A stretch of 64,000 bases of DNA from Owenia fusiformis (lineage: Eukaryota; Annelida; Polychaeta; Sabellida; Oweniidae). Below, one piece after another: positions 34,612 to 46,992 of the stretch. The position numbers and the translations under genes are program-made. Position 1 is the stretch's first letter. Every line of letters begins with the position of its first letter. The stretch is taken from assembly GCA_903813345.2 (NCBI GenBank), contig CAIIXF020000002.1, forward strand, positions 7,059,772-7,123,771, in the 5' to 3' direction. The notes beneath the pieces were generated by a model. That model saw nothing but the letters and a program-made list of their open reading frames with translations. It did not search any database and was not told where the DNA came from.

Positions 34612-37600
34612 AAAACTCTATATAATACAAAACAATATGAACTTTGATAAGTCATCGGCGAATGCCAATGAAACCATATATGTCCAGAGCAACGATTGGA
34701 CCAGATGCTCTACCAAGAACCGTATAGCACGTCGCTGTTTATCAAGTAATGATTACAATGACACTTGAAATTATAGCTTAATATTAAGTTAATGGGTTGG
34801 ATAATTGAAAGGAGCTGTTGGTGCTATATGTCTATTATCGCCATGAGGTAGATTATTTAAATTCAAAGTCATTAACTGGTAAATCACTGGAACGAAATCC
34901 TATCCTAACACTGTACATCAAGTAACGTTCCGACAGAGCTAGTCTAATTAATTGACGATGGACACTATGTAGCTGCTTTGATCGCAGAAATTGGTATCTG
35001 ATATATGTCCTAGAGCGCCTCGTTTCATCGTCCAGGGGTCATGATCCTTGAGTCCTCTATATGCTTGGAGCAAGAAGTGACCATTCCGTGGCGAAACGAA
35101 TGACCTGCGTAATATAAAGTATCGAGTTAGTTCCCAGGGCCAAAAGCACATCCCTGACCGCGGTAGAATGTTAGATAAGGGCGGCATATCGGGTGTTACA
35201 AACGAGGTGTGCGTTCCTGGTTGTGATTCTGGTACGCAGATACTGCTGCATCGGTTGCACTGCACAAGTGTTATTGCCCCCGGCAAACTATTTAAATTAC
35301 ACAGCGTCCCTAAACGTATCCATTAGATGTTCTGATATTATCCGATCATCAGATCATATGGCAAATGTCAGTCCTGAAATGAGACATTTGGTAGGCTCTA
35401 AATCCGGCAACCCAACCCTTGGTAAAAACTGTAATCGCATATTACAGAAAAATAGGGAGGTTGAAACTCAGTCCCCTGCAATGCATCTGAATTACCAAGG
35501 TATGAAGTATAAATCTATTGATGAAATCAACTGGTAATCGAGTATGCTGTAACTTGCACTGAGTAGACCCATGAAGTAGAGCGGTGGGGATTAAATATAG
35601 TCCAAATATGCCCAATATTGCGAAGGGATGAATTCTATTCAGATGTCTGCTATCAGTGTGTGTTTATACTGACAAATGCTATTTGACTTCCAAGTTGTGT
35701 CTTGAAAGACCTGGTCGATAGGGTTAATGTGGTATCGGTGTCGATGTCATATGCGCCGTAAGCCGAGATCATGATCTGGTGAAGGTTGGACTTGAAACCG
35801 TTTGATCATTTGAACCCTTCTTGAACCTGGCTTTTTCCAGCACGTCTCTTGGAAATCTACAACATAAATAACCAAAAGCAGTATTCATTCTTAAAAAAAA
35901 ACTACTCTCATTCTTATATTCCGTCATTTTTAATAGAAACTAAACAAACGTAGATGAATTGGGATTATGTTGATATTAGCAACCCAATCGTGGCTGTTAT
36001 GAAAACGCTAACTCATCCTTGCTGCCAATGTATATAGTATAAATATATATTGCATTGTTAACAGCTTTAAAAAAATGACATAGTACTTATAAGATTAAGT
36101 TTCAATAATAAAGCATCATTCCGAGAATTCTATCAAGATTGAAAACAATTAAATGTTTCACAAGAAGAGAATACTGTAGAAATAAGGTGATAATAGCGAC
36201 ATCGATGATAGTAATGAGACATGATGGTGAGTGGACAACTGCACTACGCAGATTGCGTTCTCTCTAGTCAGATAATGCTATCTTATTACCCCTGACATGA
36301 AACTACTCGAATGGCTGAATTAGTATAAATGCAATCTTTTGAATAAAGGATGCAGCTAGCCGAAGTGTAAGACCAAAATCACCGAGGATATGTATCCAAA
36401 ATATGAGTTGACCTCAAGTTGACATCTCAACATATGCCTGCTACTAAATGTTAATCCCATGAGGTTTATAGACCAAATTATGCCGTTTTGGGTCCTCTGG
36501 GAAGAGGAATCGACTGGGCGCACCTGTAAAGGACTCCCTCGTGGTAAAAGATGATTGTTGATATCTAAATATGAGTAATTTGGTGACAATACCATATTAG
36601 ATCCTCTGTTCATCCCAGTAAGCATTCCGAACTTAACTTTTAAAACAGTTGCACTGTTGGAATGAATATAAATATTATAAAAACTTAATAAACAATGCAA
36701 GTAAATAAATATGTATGCAAATAAATGACTCTACCAATGTAATGAGTAAAACTTCCGTGGGGCCTCAGCAAGGCAAGAACTGTGTGATGTTGGGAGGATG
36801 TAACCAGAATAGAATCTAATACCAACATGAGAAATCATGGCCTTCCATTAGCTTCACGCTAGAATCATATATTTCTAGTTGAAGACAGAAAAGTGATGAG
36901 TATCAGAATGATCTAATACCGTTCCAAGTCATTTCTGAATGTAACATCGCCAAGGCCGTGTTCATTTAAAATGTCACTGATGTTTCTAAAGTATGGACAA
37001 TGCAAACCATTTCAAGGCTAATTGATTGGTCTCGTTGTCTTAAAAACAGCTTTATATAATTGTTCTCGGAAAACTAGGGGCGGAAAACCTACTTGGAGTT
37101 CTGGAACGAACCAGATGTCCCGACGAGATTTAATTGTAATTACTCGACCTATACATTTTAACAGAGACTTCTCGTAAACGTTCAGAGAAATACAAATGCT
37201 AAAACTTAAACTCAGAATATACAGATAGAAACATGGACGTCAATATGCATTTATCAGTTCAGTCAGTTAGAGACCGGGAGGCATCACGATACAACCCATT
37301 TCCAAACCTTAAAAGAGAAGAAATGACAGTAATACCCCGCCATGGAATTGTCAAGAAGACGAAGAATATTTCTCATGTGCAAATAAAGAGATCTTCTTCT
37401 ACTGTTCGGTTATGATTGCCTTGTTCATATGGATTAAAAAGAAAATATTTAGATGTGCGTCAGACGTTGGAAAAGCCTTGTATCGTAGCTGTTGTTGAAT
37501 TTATATTCTGTAAATCAAATTTAACACGAGCCTAATTGCAATGTTATGAAGAGCCCGTGTTTCCCCACAAGATTATATTAAGCTATCCTCAAGGTGGTAC

Positions 37601-38198
37601 GCTAAGCGAAATGCAGAACAGGAAAATAAAATGCAAATGGCAACAATAGAGAATAACATTACCTGAGATAAAAAGATTCTTAGTTGGAGTGCCTAGCGCC
37701 AATGACGAGATTGCAGCTTACTTTACATCAGGCTCCTTCGTTCGTTAGTCAATAATAGTGCTTTCAACTTGAGGAAGAGGATTTGAATGACCATAACGTA
37801 GACGTAACTCCTGTGAAACCCCAACAACAGATATCGTTATATACGTTCGTTAAGAAAACACCCTTCTGGCAAGACTGTCTTTGCAGTATAAGCCCCATTC
37901 ATATTCTATTAAAGCAGGTGTCAAACGATTTTTGACCGATTCTCTACTCTAGTCCTTATCATGTTCGGCTTCTGTATATGCAGCATCTTTCTAGTATTTT
38001 TGCGTTCACGCGCTCCTTTATATGTTCGAAGTACGTTTGTGATGTTCTTTGAGGCATTTCGGCTCCCAACTCCTCGATTTCGCGATTACATGGTATATAT
38101 TACAGCCGTGTGTAAAAACGAAGTGATTAGATAATCCAAATAATATAGTTAACAAATACTGTTATAGTATAGATGTAAGTGTTTTAGAGAATATAATA

Positions 38199-38398
38199 TA
38201 AGCGTCCGACTTCCTCAAGATGCAAAGCAAAAACTGTGTAAACCAAACTACTACAGAACAGTTGGTATAGCATTAAGATAAGTTATTGTCCCGGCCTAAT
38301 TGGATCTGTCAACAGACTTTTAATTGGGCTGGTAGGACAGACACCGTTCTCTGTGATATAAACCAGATTTAACAAATACTTGTTAAATCACAATTTAT
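38199..38398 (+). repeat. 200-bp terminal direct repeat, right
   Basis: Appears identical to 33300-33499. The base before and after both copies differs, which fixes the repeat edges. Confidence 0.9.
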
Positions 38399-38399
38399 T

Positions 38400-40750
38400 A
38401 TTTTATTTTCAAATTTATTTGGTACGCCTCTGCGTTGGCTATTTGGCGTAGAAGGCGCTAATGACAAGGTGTGAGACTGAGCTTATTAATTAATTTTTTT
38501 TTATAATTGCGATATGTTTGCTATGTGTTTGCAATAGTGATTGCTTTGCTATTGCTATATCCGGTATCACAAAGCAATAGCATGTTTTTAAAATAAGGCC
38601 TGTGTATCGCATTTATGACGTGCAAGGACCTGGGGACAATTCGGGAAATGCGGGCTGATATCAGCTTTGAGCGTTAATCTCTTCCTCATTTAAAAAGCTA
38701 ACTATGTGTTTTATATATCTTTTTGAAGTATTTTTTATTTGCATTTCAGTGAAATTATTTTTCCTTCAAAATTCTGATGGGATCCTACATATTATTAAAG
38801 TTAAATATACCCCGACATCGTCAAATACGCTGTAAGACGTAACACTTTGCGCTTACGGGGCTCGTTGAAATTGGGATAACTTTTGAAATAATGATCAAAA
38901 TCCCACTAAAATTTCACATTTTATTCAATCGAACATGTGCATTTATGACGTCAAAACTGCTTGACGGCTACAGTTCAAATTATCTTAAAAAGAACGCTTT
39001 TAAAAATTTCAAAATTGTGTAAGGTTTTGAAGGCGAATATGACGAGCAATAAGTTTACCTTCATTTAACCTTCTAATTTAGGTCTGATTTGAAAGAAAAA
39101 TTAACTGCACAATATTGTCATGGCGAAATTTACAAAACAATAACCAGATTGTTTATTTTGCAAATAATATTAAAATAAGAGCTGGTTTCCGAGACTTGAA
39201 AAAATGTGACGCATCGATTTTGTACCACAAATTCCATACATATCAATTTTTACTAACGCGCCAAATGGATTTCTTGACCGTTTTTCAAAATTCAAAAACA
39301 TTTTAGAAATATTGTCCTCGAGATCTTGCTACCCTGTGAATTTTGTAATGATTAGATAAGGATAAAGTATTTTATTTTTAGGTTGAGTAAACTTAAAAAA
39401 AATGTGACGCTTGTCGTTTTTGACGTTGTAAGGCTGTTTGCGCCCTATACTGCTCATTGTTTTGTTTTGGTTTTTGACGCCATAATGTTACGCTAATTGT
39501 CCCCAGTTTCGTGCGACGTGTAATTGATAATACTATAATTTATATTCAATGTAGCCACCAACTTTTAAGTCCCTGTGGTGAATACAGATCTTAAAAGCAC
39601 CCTCATTTTCGATGTTTGTAAAGTTCATTGCTAACCAAGATCAAGTCATCATTTTGAAATGACACAAATGCGCCGTATCCCATTTCACGCACTTCAATGT
39701 ATTGTTTTTTCTTTTGTATTGTCCCCAAAGTATTTGAATGCAAAGTTCCAGTAATGAATACGTCATCTATGAAAGAGAATCAACTTCGTTGCTATAGCAA
39801 TTATGTGGACGAAATGACAAACAATGCACAGGGAACAAATTGTACTTTATTTCAACAGACTAACAGGGCAAATATCATTGCACTGGAATATACAATTCAA
39901 AATACTATGAAATGATAATATAAGATATAGTTACTGTAAGTACGCTATTGGTACACATATGAAATCGCCAATATATTTAAGACGTCTATAAAGATTTCGG
40001 TCTTCGTTTAAAGGGCAACAGGGACTGTAGAGAGAAAATTTGAAATGTTTTCTTTTTTCTGAGCTATCAGGTCAAACACCTTCTTTGACATACCTATGCT
40101 CTTGAAATGTATGTATAAACTATAAATTTCAGCAAGTGTAAATTCAGTTCAAAGCTTCTATAAAGGGAGTCCCACTTATAGATTTTTAAGATCCACCACC
40201 TTTCAAGAGGAATATCAGCTGAAATAATGTTCCTCCAGGGGGTTTCTTTGTAGATAATGAAAAAATATGTAAGTCTTGGTGAAATATCCAAACTTAAATA
40301 TATTTTGACACTGCTCGATGATATTTGAATGCCCCCCCCCCCCCCCTGCACTAATTGTTGCACCTTTAACATGTATTTCGACATAATATAATTTCTATAT
40401 ATTCTTATTGCTGTTTTACCTGTCGATTATATCATTAAATAATACCAATTATTATATACCTCAAATGTATTCTAGATGCTCTTTGGCTTATTCATGGTCA
40501 CATGATATGAAATAGATGAACTAATTCCCTGGAAAGTCCTAAATCCCTGCTTTCAGGGAAGATGAATTGTACTAATCACCAGTTAGGTCATGTGACCAGT
40601 CAATAGTACATTTTATCTTCCCCCAAATCTGAGATTAAAGGAGTTGAAAGGTAAAATGCCTTTAAATGCCAATAAGAACCTGTGAACATTTGATATTGAA
40701 ATGAAAAGACTTCTCATTTTGTTTTTGTTTACAGAGTACTTATCAGGTAT
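38400..40750. other. Intergenic, no gene recognised
   Basis: AT-rich. CTGGGGACAATT at 38631-38642 and its inverse AATTGTCCCCAG at 39495-39506 could be short ends of an 875-bp element, but no target duplication supports it. A poly-C run stands at about 40332-40347. Confidence 0.4.
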
Positions 40751-40756
40751 ATAATA

Positions 40757-40933
40757 AAACAAATAGTGACTGCCACATTTTAGGGAAATAGTGTAAAAAT
40801 TTTCCTCTCGGGAATATCCTGTCCACTGACTTGTTCCCTCGGCCTGCAGCCTCGGGAACATGTCAGTGGACAGGATATTCCCTTGAGGAAAATATTTTGC
40901 ACTATTTCCTGCCAATGGCAGTCACTATTTGTA
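40757..40933. repeat. Foldback palindrome, about 85-bp arms
   Basis: ACAAATAGTGACTGCCA, GGAAATAGTG, GGGAATATCCTGTCCACTGAC at the left are mirrored in full at 40845-40933. The centre is CCCTCGGCCTGCAGCCTCGGG, similar in design to the foldback at 10100-10245. Confidence 0.9.
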
Positions 40934-41055
40934 CAATAATGAACGGCGAATGACGTCACAATAGCTATTGTTTCAACCGATTCGTGTTAAACCTCGACTT
41001 ATTCAGCCTGCATAAAGTACTTAACGTAGATTTTGCGAGTTATATTTGCAATGAT

Positions 41056-41335
41056 ATAGGCATGAACATAGGCATTGGCATAAACATTGGCACGAATATA
41101 GGCATTAACATTGGTATTGGCATGAACATTAGCATTGGCACGAATATAGGCATTTGCATGAACATAGGCATTAACATTTGTATTGGCATGAACATAGGCA
41201 TGAACATTGCCATTGGCATGAACATAGTCATTGGCATGAATATTGTCATTGGCATGAACATAGGCATTTGCATGGACATAGGCATGAATATTGGCATGAA
41301 CATAAGCATTGACGTGAATATTGGCATAAATATTT
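41056..41335. repeat. Minisatellite of 6/12-bp units (ggcatgaacata type)
   Basis: More than 20 units of 'ggcatgaacata' and variants 'ggcattaacatt', 'ggcacgaatata'. The unit length keeps frames open on both strands (135 codons plus, 111 minus), giving MNIGIG-like and PMFMPM-like runs; I do not regard these as genes. Confidence 0.9.
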
Positions 41336-42599
41336 TCCTATCGTACAACAGGAAATGCATTACCAAAATCGTCATTCTTATCCGTAGATGAGGTATACAT
41401 AGTTTTATTTTGTCGTCTTTGAACGTATTTTTAATACTTTATCATCTGCCAATAGGCTCATCGCATTCTCGAAACCTTTGGGGAACCATAAAATTGTCAC
41501 AAATAGACACACAAAGCTCTAGTTTCTCAATAATGGGGGTTAATCACTGAAATTTTGTTCAACATTCTTTAGTTAACCCCACATTAAAGAAAAAACTGGA
41601 TCAATGGCTGTTAACAATCCGCGATTTCGTTTTTGTTACCCCCTGTGTAATTTGACAAATTGGCGATGACTGTCATCTCGATATTTTCTATTGAAGTCGA
41701 GGTTCCCTCATCTTTGGTGACATGATACCTTTTGCGGCATATTCATATTGACGTGAGTTGACCAATAAGCTTCTTCAGTCGAGCTCCACAAACTAATACA
41801 AGTACAATTAATATATAAGACAATATACATGTGAGGTACTTAACACAACATTATGTATCTCATCTGAGATGAACAACATATATGATGCGAATCTGATAGA
41901 GCATATGGGGACCGACTTGTGTGAGTATATCTTAGTAAATTTTTGTTTAGAAATCATTCATTTAATAACTTTATTTACAAACAGTATGTACAGGTAGTTA
42001 AAGGAGCGAGCTCATTATCATTGTCAAAATTATGTCAACTTCTCTTTTAGACAACTTTTTTATTTTTCATTTAGAAAGTAGTAATAAATATCTAGGCCAT
42101 TCAAAGTTAATATGGAGTTTAAGCTTGCAATGTTTTATTACAACCTAAACGTGAAGGGATTAAAATATTGAAGCGATGCATTTGTATGGGCGATTGGTCA
42201 TACGTATAAGTTGACGTTTCGATTTTATATGCAAGCTTCAACTCCCTATTAATATGTTTAACAGCACGAGAGAGGCTAAATCCTAGATGGATGAGAGGTA
42301 AAAAAATTAAAAAAAAAAACGTTCATTTATTGTATTTTTATTTGTATTTTATATTCAGCAGTTGAGATAATATAAGACATACATTTATAGCCGCCAATGA
42401 AATGACAAACATTTTGAAATAAACTTTCTAATGAAGACAAAAGTCAACGTAAAATACACGTAGTTTAAATCTGGGAACTCCTTTCACTATAGGTATGATT
42501 TAAAGTCACACTTTTTATGAAGCTTTTTTAGACAGCTCTTACTTAAGTTCTAATAATTATTTGACCACAGAAACACATGCGTGTGTTTGTTTTGAAACA

Positions 42600-43060
42600 A
42601 ATTCATTAAGTGGTTTTCTTGGAATCGCGATGACAAGATTTATCTAAAAACTTCCAAGATGGCCGCCAGAATGGAAGTTGGCCGCCGAAAAGTTAATCAG
42701 TTCTAGAACTATTTATCTTGTAATATGTGTGAAAATTTTAAGGAAATCCGCCAAGTACTTTTCCTGGAATCGCGATGGCAAGATTTATCTAAAAACGCCC
42801 AAGATGGCCGCCAGAATGCAAGATGGCCGCCCAAAAGGTATTCAGCTTTGGAACTTCTTACCATGTAACATCTGTGAAAATTTGAAGTAAATCCGTTCAG
42901 TGGTTTTCCTGAAATCGCGATGACAAGATTTATCTAAAAACTTCCATGATGGCCTCCAGAATGCAATTGCCGCCCAAAAGTTATTCAGCTCTAGAACTTC
43001 TTAGCATGTAACATGTGTGAAAATTTGAAGTAAATCCGTCAAGTGTTTTTTCTAGAATCG
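42600..43060 (+). repeat. Tandem repeat, about 146-bp unit, three and a part copies
   Basis: Units start near 42612, 42758, 42903 and 43043 with 'gtggttttcctggaatcgcg' and contain 'atgacaagatttatctaaaa', 'caagatggccgccagaatg' and 'tgtgtgaaaatttgaag'. The end runs into 'aagtgagacgcaagtacgca', seen once. Confidence 0.9.
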
Positions 43061-43491
43061 TGATGACAAGAAAGTGAGACGCAAGTACGCAACCCGCTGA
43101 CAAGAATTAAGTGAGACACCCCCCGCCCCCGCCCGCCAAGCTGACGACAATATCATACCTTTTCATAGGTACAATACGAAATACATGTATATGAATATGA
43201 TTTACATAAATCTTTTCTCACTGTCTTTGGAATACATTTCACTTCATCCATGTGTTTTTGACCCACTCTGCATTTTAAATGCAAAAAATACGTCTAACCA
43301 AAATTACTTGTATTATTTTTTTACTATATGTAAAGATTCTGTTCATATTCCTGCTATACTTTCAATTATTTTACTGTTACTTTAATTATAGATGCAGCGT
43401 CATCTTGTTAAAGGGCTGCGACGAAAATAATTCGGCAACAAGATCGTGAGTTCGTACGTTTGTTCACAGTCTACATCCAAGGCGACCTACA

Positions 43492-44475
43492 ATGAACAAT
43501 ATAACTAATGGAACAAGTGATTTCGACCCATCCGTCCATCCAGAGTTAAAAATAGCCGGCGCCATTAACTTCTATGGGCTGTTTGTCCTCCTCGGAGTCG
43601 GTGTTCCGGGTAACCTCATGGTCATTGCCGTGAGCACTCAAAGGCATAACAGGAATAAATCTTATTCACTTTACATGGGAGCTCTGGCAGTCTTTGACAT
43701 AATTGGCCTTCTCGTTCCTGGTCTTTACCGCTGGATTTTGCACCAATTTAGTATGCAATCTGATGGCAGTTGCAAATGGGGAAAATACATCTCGAGCACA
43801 AATTTTGGGTGCTCCGTTTTTATCATCATAGCAATGACATTGGATAGGTATTTGGCAGTTACGTCGCCAATGAACGTAAGGCGATTCTCATCAGTTAACC
43901 GCACACGGAAGGCTATCATTGGCATCGTCATATCCATGGTAGCATTCAATATCCCGTTCTATGTGTACACCAAAAAGATAGCGGGTACAGTAATTTGCGA
44001 TACATTCAATTCGGATGCTTTGATCGCAAAAGTGTACCTCTGGCTGTCAATGGCGTTGACTACGATTTTACCATTCGTGGTATTAGTCGCATTGAACGCA
44101 AAAATTATCAACACTCTCTCACGGGCGAGCAGGTTGGACACACTTAAGGATATTGGGAGCACGTTACGTAGATGTAGATCTTATCAAGCCCGACAGGTGA
44201 CACGCATGCTGGTAGCTGTCTCCATTGCCTTCATTGTGCTCACTTCGCCGTTCTAAATCCGGGAAATTATAGAGAATGTCATCTCTGTAGAAAATATTGC
44301 CTGGAGTAAAGCAAGTCGTATGTTGCTAAATTCTGTAACTGTGATGATTTGGCTCAGCAACAGCGCTATCAACTTTTACATTTATGCCTTATCAGGTCGG
44401 AAGTTTGAGAAAGGGTCGATGGCAAACACTGACAAAACCCGGGTTTCTAAAACCCGTGCTAGAAACACGTACTGA
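43492..44475 (+). pseudogene. Rhodopsin-family peptide-type GPCR with in-frame stop before TM7
   Basis: The frame 43492-44256 encodes TM1 (GVPGNLMVIAV), TM2 (LAVFD), Cys before TM3 (GSCKWGKY), DRYLAVTSP after TM3, a TM4 without the usual Trp, an EL2 Cys (VICDTF), TM5 with Pro (ILPFVV) and TM6 to TSPF. A TAA at 44254-44256 stops it, yet the same frame continues for 72 codons with IREIIENV, then TM7 as NSAINFYIYALSGRKF, and ends at TGA 44473-44475. So a single nonsense base interrupts an otherwise whole single-exon receptor of about 327 residues. The TM7 and TM6-TM7 style recall FMRFamide-type and related lophotrochozoan peptide receptors; the ligand is unknown. The ATG has A at -3. Either a young pseudogene, a polymorphic null allele, or a base error. 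The tail after TM7 runs into a duplicated sequence. Confidence 0.8.
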
Positions 44476-44648
44476 AATAGTCTCGCAACCAGTGCTATTT
44501 ACTGAACGAAACGACACGAAAACCCCGGGACAGCGTCCTATCAGAGTATTATGAATACGAAACACGTACTAAAATAGTCTCGCAACCAGTGCTATTTACT
44601 GAACGAAACGACACGAAAACCCCGGGACAGCGTCCTATCAGAGTATTT
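44462..44648 (+). repeat. Tandem duplication, 97-bp period, two copies
   Basis: Both copies carry 'gaaacacgtact', 'aaatagtctcgcaaccagtg' and 'cagcgtcctatcagagtatt', differing by about one base. Copy 1 contains the last four codons of the receptor frame, so the duplication reaches into its 3' end. Confidence 0.9.
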
Positions 44649-44714
44649 ATGGATAGGACCCCCGTATGACCGACCATGCTATCAGTTTGAATCTATCATT
44701 AAAAAACTTATGTA

Positions 44715-44875
44715 ACAGGCCAGGACCCTCTACCAAAAATGCTTTCAAAACCATGCAGTTTTCACCATTCTGAGCACTTTTTCAAGGGTTTTGGGCCATT
44801 TCAAAAGTGAATCCCTTGGATTTTTATAAAAATAAAAATGACCCCCCGTCAAATCCCGGCTACAGCCCAGATTTA
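44715..44875 (+). mobile_element. MITE copy, GGCCnGTAGCCAGG family (diverged)
   Basis: Shares 'atgcagtttt(t)caccatt', 'tgagcact', 'gggcca' and an end 'aaatcccggctacagccc' with the better copy at 45793-46013. Confidence 0.65.
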
Positions 44876-45792
44876 AACAACAATAAAATGCTGTATAAAA
44901 CCCAGGGGATATATCATCCTCCGACTCATTTATTCTGCATCCCTTGACCCGTACTTAAACTGAACGAAATGCAAAACACTCTAAACCCGGGATGTAGCAT
45001 CCTTTTGGTATTCATGAATTGGATTAATTGCCCGACCTTCTACCTTTCTGTCAGTGTGAATTCATGCCGATATAGGCTCTCAAAATAGAATAAAATTTGT
45101 TCTCGAAATTCAAAGATGAATTGGCTATAGCAATTAGGAGTTGGAATCCTTATGTGTTCAAGTTTACGTGTTCAAAGGTATTTGGGATTAGATGAGGTTT
45201 TAATTAATGTTATAATTTCTGATAATAGCTGGCCTTGAACTACATTGAAGTATTTGAAGTTGATGCTGTATTCAAGTCTGGATCAAATAAACTAATAAAG
45301 AAAGTTTGATGTACGGATTTATTTATTTCTATTGCAAATAACTATTTACACATGCCATTTCAAGGTCAACCCATGTGACTATTCATTTTATCAAGCGATT
45401 TATAAAGTTTTATAATTATGCATATACCTGTTGACTCACTTCAATCCTGAACATTAACATTAATTTTATCTCCATTTTTGGATGTGGCTAATTCCTATTG
45501 CCCCTACTGTGGACTAGTTACAATATATATTTTGCAAAAGCCAAAAATGTATGCATTCAGTATTGAAAGATCAAGTCCATTGTACATCGATCACAAATAA
45601 AGGCACATTTACATATATTCCAATAAATTCAAATACTGTTAAACCTGTAAATAGTGAACACCTATTGAGCCACAAAAAGTGTTCACGATAGGTATTTTCT
45701 AACTAGATGGGATTATATACAGGAGTCGATGTGAAATCTCTCTTAAGTGGTGATAACTAGAGAGAGGTCAGCACTAAAACAGGTTTTACTGA

Positions 45793-46013
45793 CGGCCCGT
45801 AGCCAGGGGGGGGGGGGTTCGCAGGGTTCGGGCGAACCCCCCCCCCCCCCCTGGCCAAAAATTCTTTTAAAATCATGCAGTTTTTCACCATTTTGAGCAC
45901 TTCTCAAGTAATTTTAGCTATATTTGGGCCAAAATTGTCAAATGTGAACCCCCCCCTGGAAATTTTTGAAAACTGAACCCCCCCCCCTTGGCAAATCCTG
46001 GCTACGGGCCTGA
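45793..46013. mobile_element. MITE with GGCCCGTAGCCAGG inverted ends
   Basis: GGCCCGTAGCCAGG at the left and CCTGGCTACGGGCC at the right. Long G and C homopolymers (about 45807-45855) pair as a hairpin next to the left end. No ORF. Confidence 0.8.
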
Positions 46014-46990
46014 AGTATATAAGATATAAAAAATGTAATACATAAACCTGTAATATTATCTCTAATGAGCGCACAATTCCAATGAGTGCAAATGTGACTT
46101 TTTTTATTGAATTTTGTCTCAATATTAACACATTGTTTTGATTAACAGAACTAATTGATATATTATAGTGAGTGATGATTTTCAACATGTTTAATGCAGA
46201 TAAAAGTAGTAGCTGTAGAGTATGAAAACCAAAGTGATCACAGCTAAAAGGATCATCGTCGATATTTTTCTCAATATCATACCCTTGAGTTGGCAATAAC
46301 ACCACAGAAAATGCACCGATTCAGGTATGTCCACATAAACTAAAATGCCTACATAATGAATAATGCAATTACTGGTTAAATTTGACAAGAAAAAACAATT
46401 TCCATAACCCCATGACTAAATGTCAATGAAAGCCCTCAAAAACTCAAAAATACAATAAACACCAGAACCGCTTAATGCTACTTCAATTTTTGAATTTTTA
46501 GAAGAAATCCAATGTTTACCAACAACAGACGCCTTGTTATTCTCAGAGGCTCACTGTGTAAGAACCATTAATTGAATATCTTAAAGATCTTCCAAATGTA
46601 ATGAGCTAACCAATCTCCACTTTCTCTGTATGATAAATCCTGTATTGAAATAACAGTGTTCATATTCATTCGCCAAGTAGAAATCTTATACTCTCCACCA
46701 TTTTTATTGGGGTACCACAATTCATCCATTTAAGATTTCCCTTATTAAATGACTACATGTTCTTTACAAAGTTATTGCAAATGAATATCTTAACAAGGCA
46801 TTTCTACAAAAGATGGTTTGCACACATTCAGTGTTACCTTGAAACAAACACCGATTTCCATCTAAATAACACTCTGAGACTATAAAAATGTATTAGCTAT
46901 CAAGAGTGATATTTTTCACCAAATATATGTTTTCGTAGGTACTATAAATTCAAATAATTCTGATCAATTTACTTAATAAATTCTACTAAT
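46014..46990. other. Intergenic, no feature recognised
   Basis: AT-rich sequence. Short minus-strand open frames (46191-46388) carry no recognisable motif. Confidence 0.4.
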
Positions 46991-46992
46991 CA

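Larger units (their letters stand above)
33300..38398 (+). mobile_element. Unit bounded by 200-bp direct repeats, no coding capacity
   Basis: Terminal copies at 33300-33499 and 38199-38398 are 4899 bp apart and appear identical. The 4.7-kb interior has more G+C than the surroundings, and no frame over 140 codons; none resembles gag, pol or transposase. Ends do not follow TG...CA and no target duplication is seen, because the left side is rearranged by the 226-bp duplication. A large non-coding LTR derivative or a tandem Penelope-like arrangement are possible readings. Confidence 0.55.

Noticed and set aside
34948-35537. Overlapping 112- and 114-codon frames inside the 5.1-kb unit as genes
   Set aside because: Opposite strands overlap, no motif is recognisable, and no splice or start context supports either.
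38631-39506. Element with CTGGGGACAATT inverted ends
   Set aside because: Only 12 bp match and flanks show no duplication; kept as a remark, not as an element.
41040-41391. Frames of MNIGIG and PMFMPM type as low-complexity proteins
   Set aside because: Produced by a 6/12-bp repeat on both strands, with no unique coding sequence or signals.
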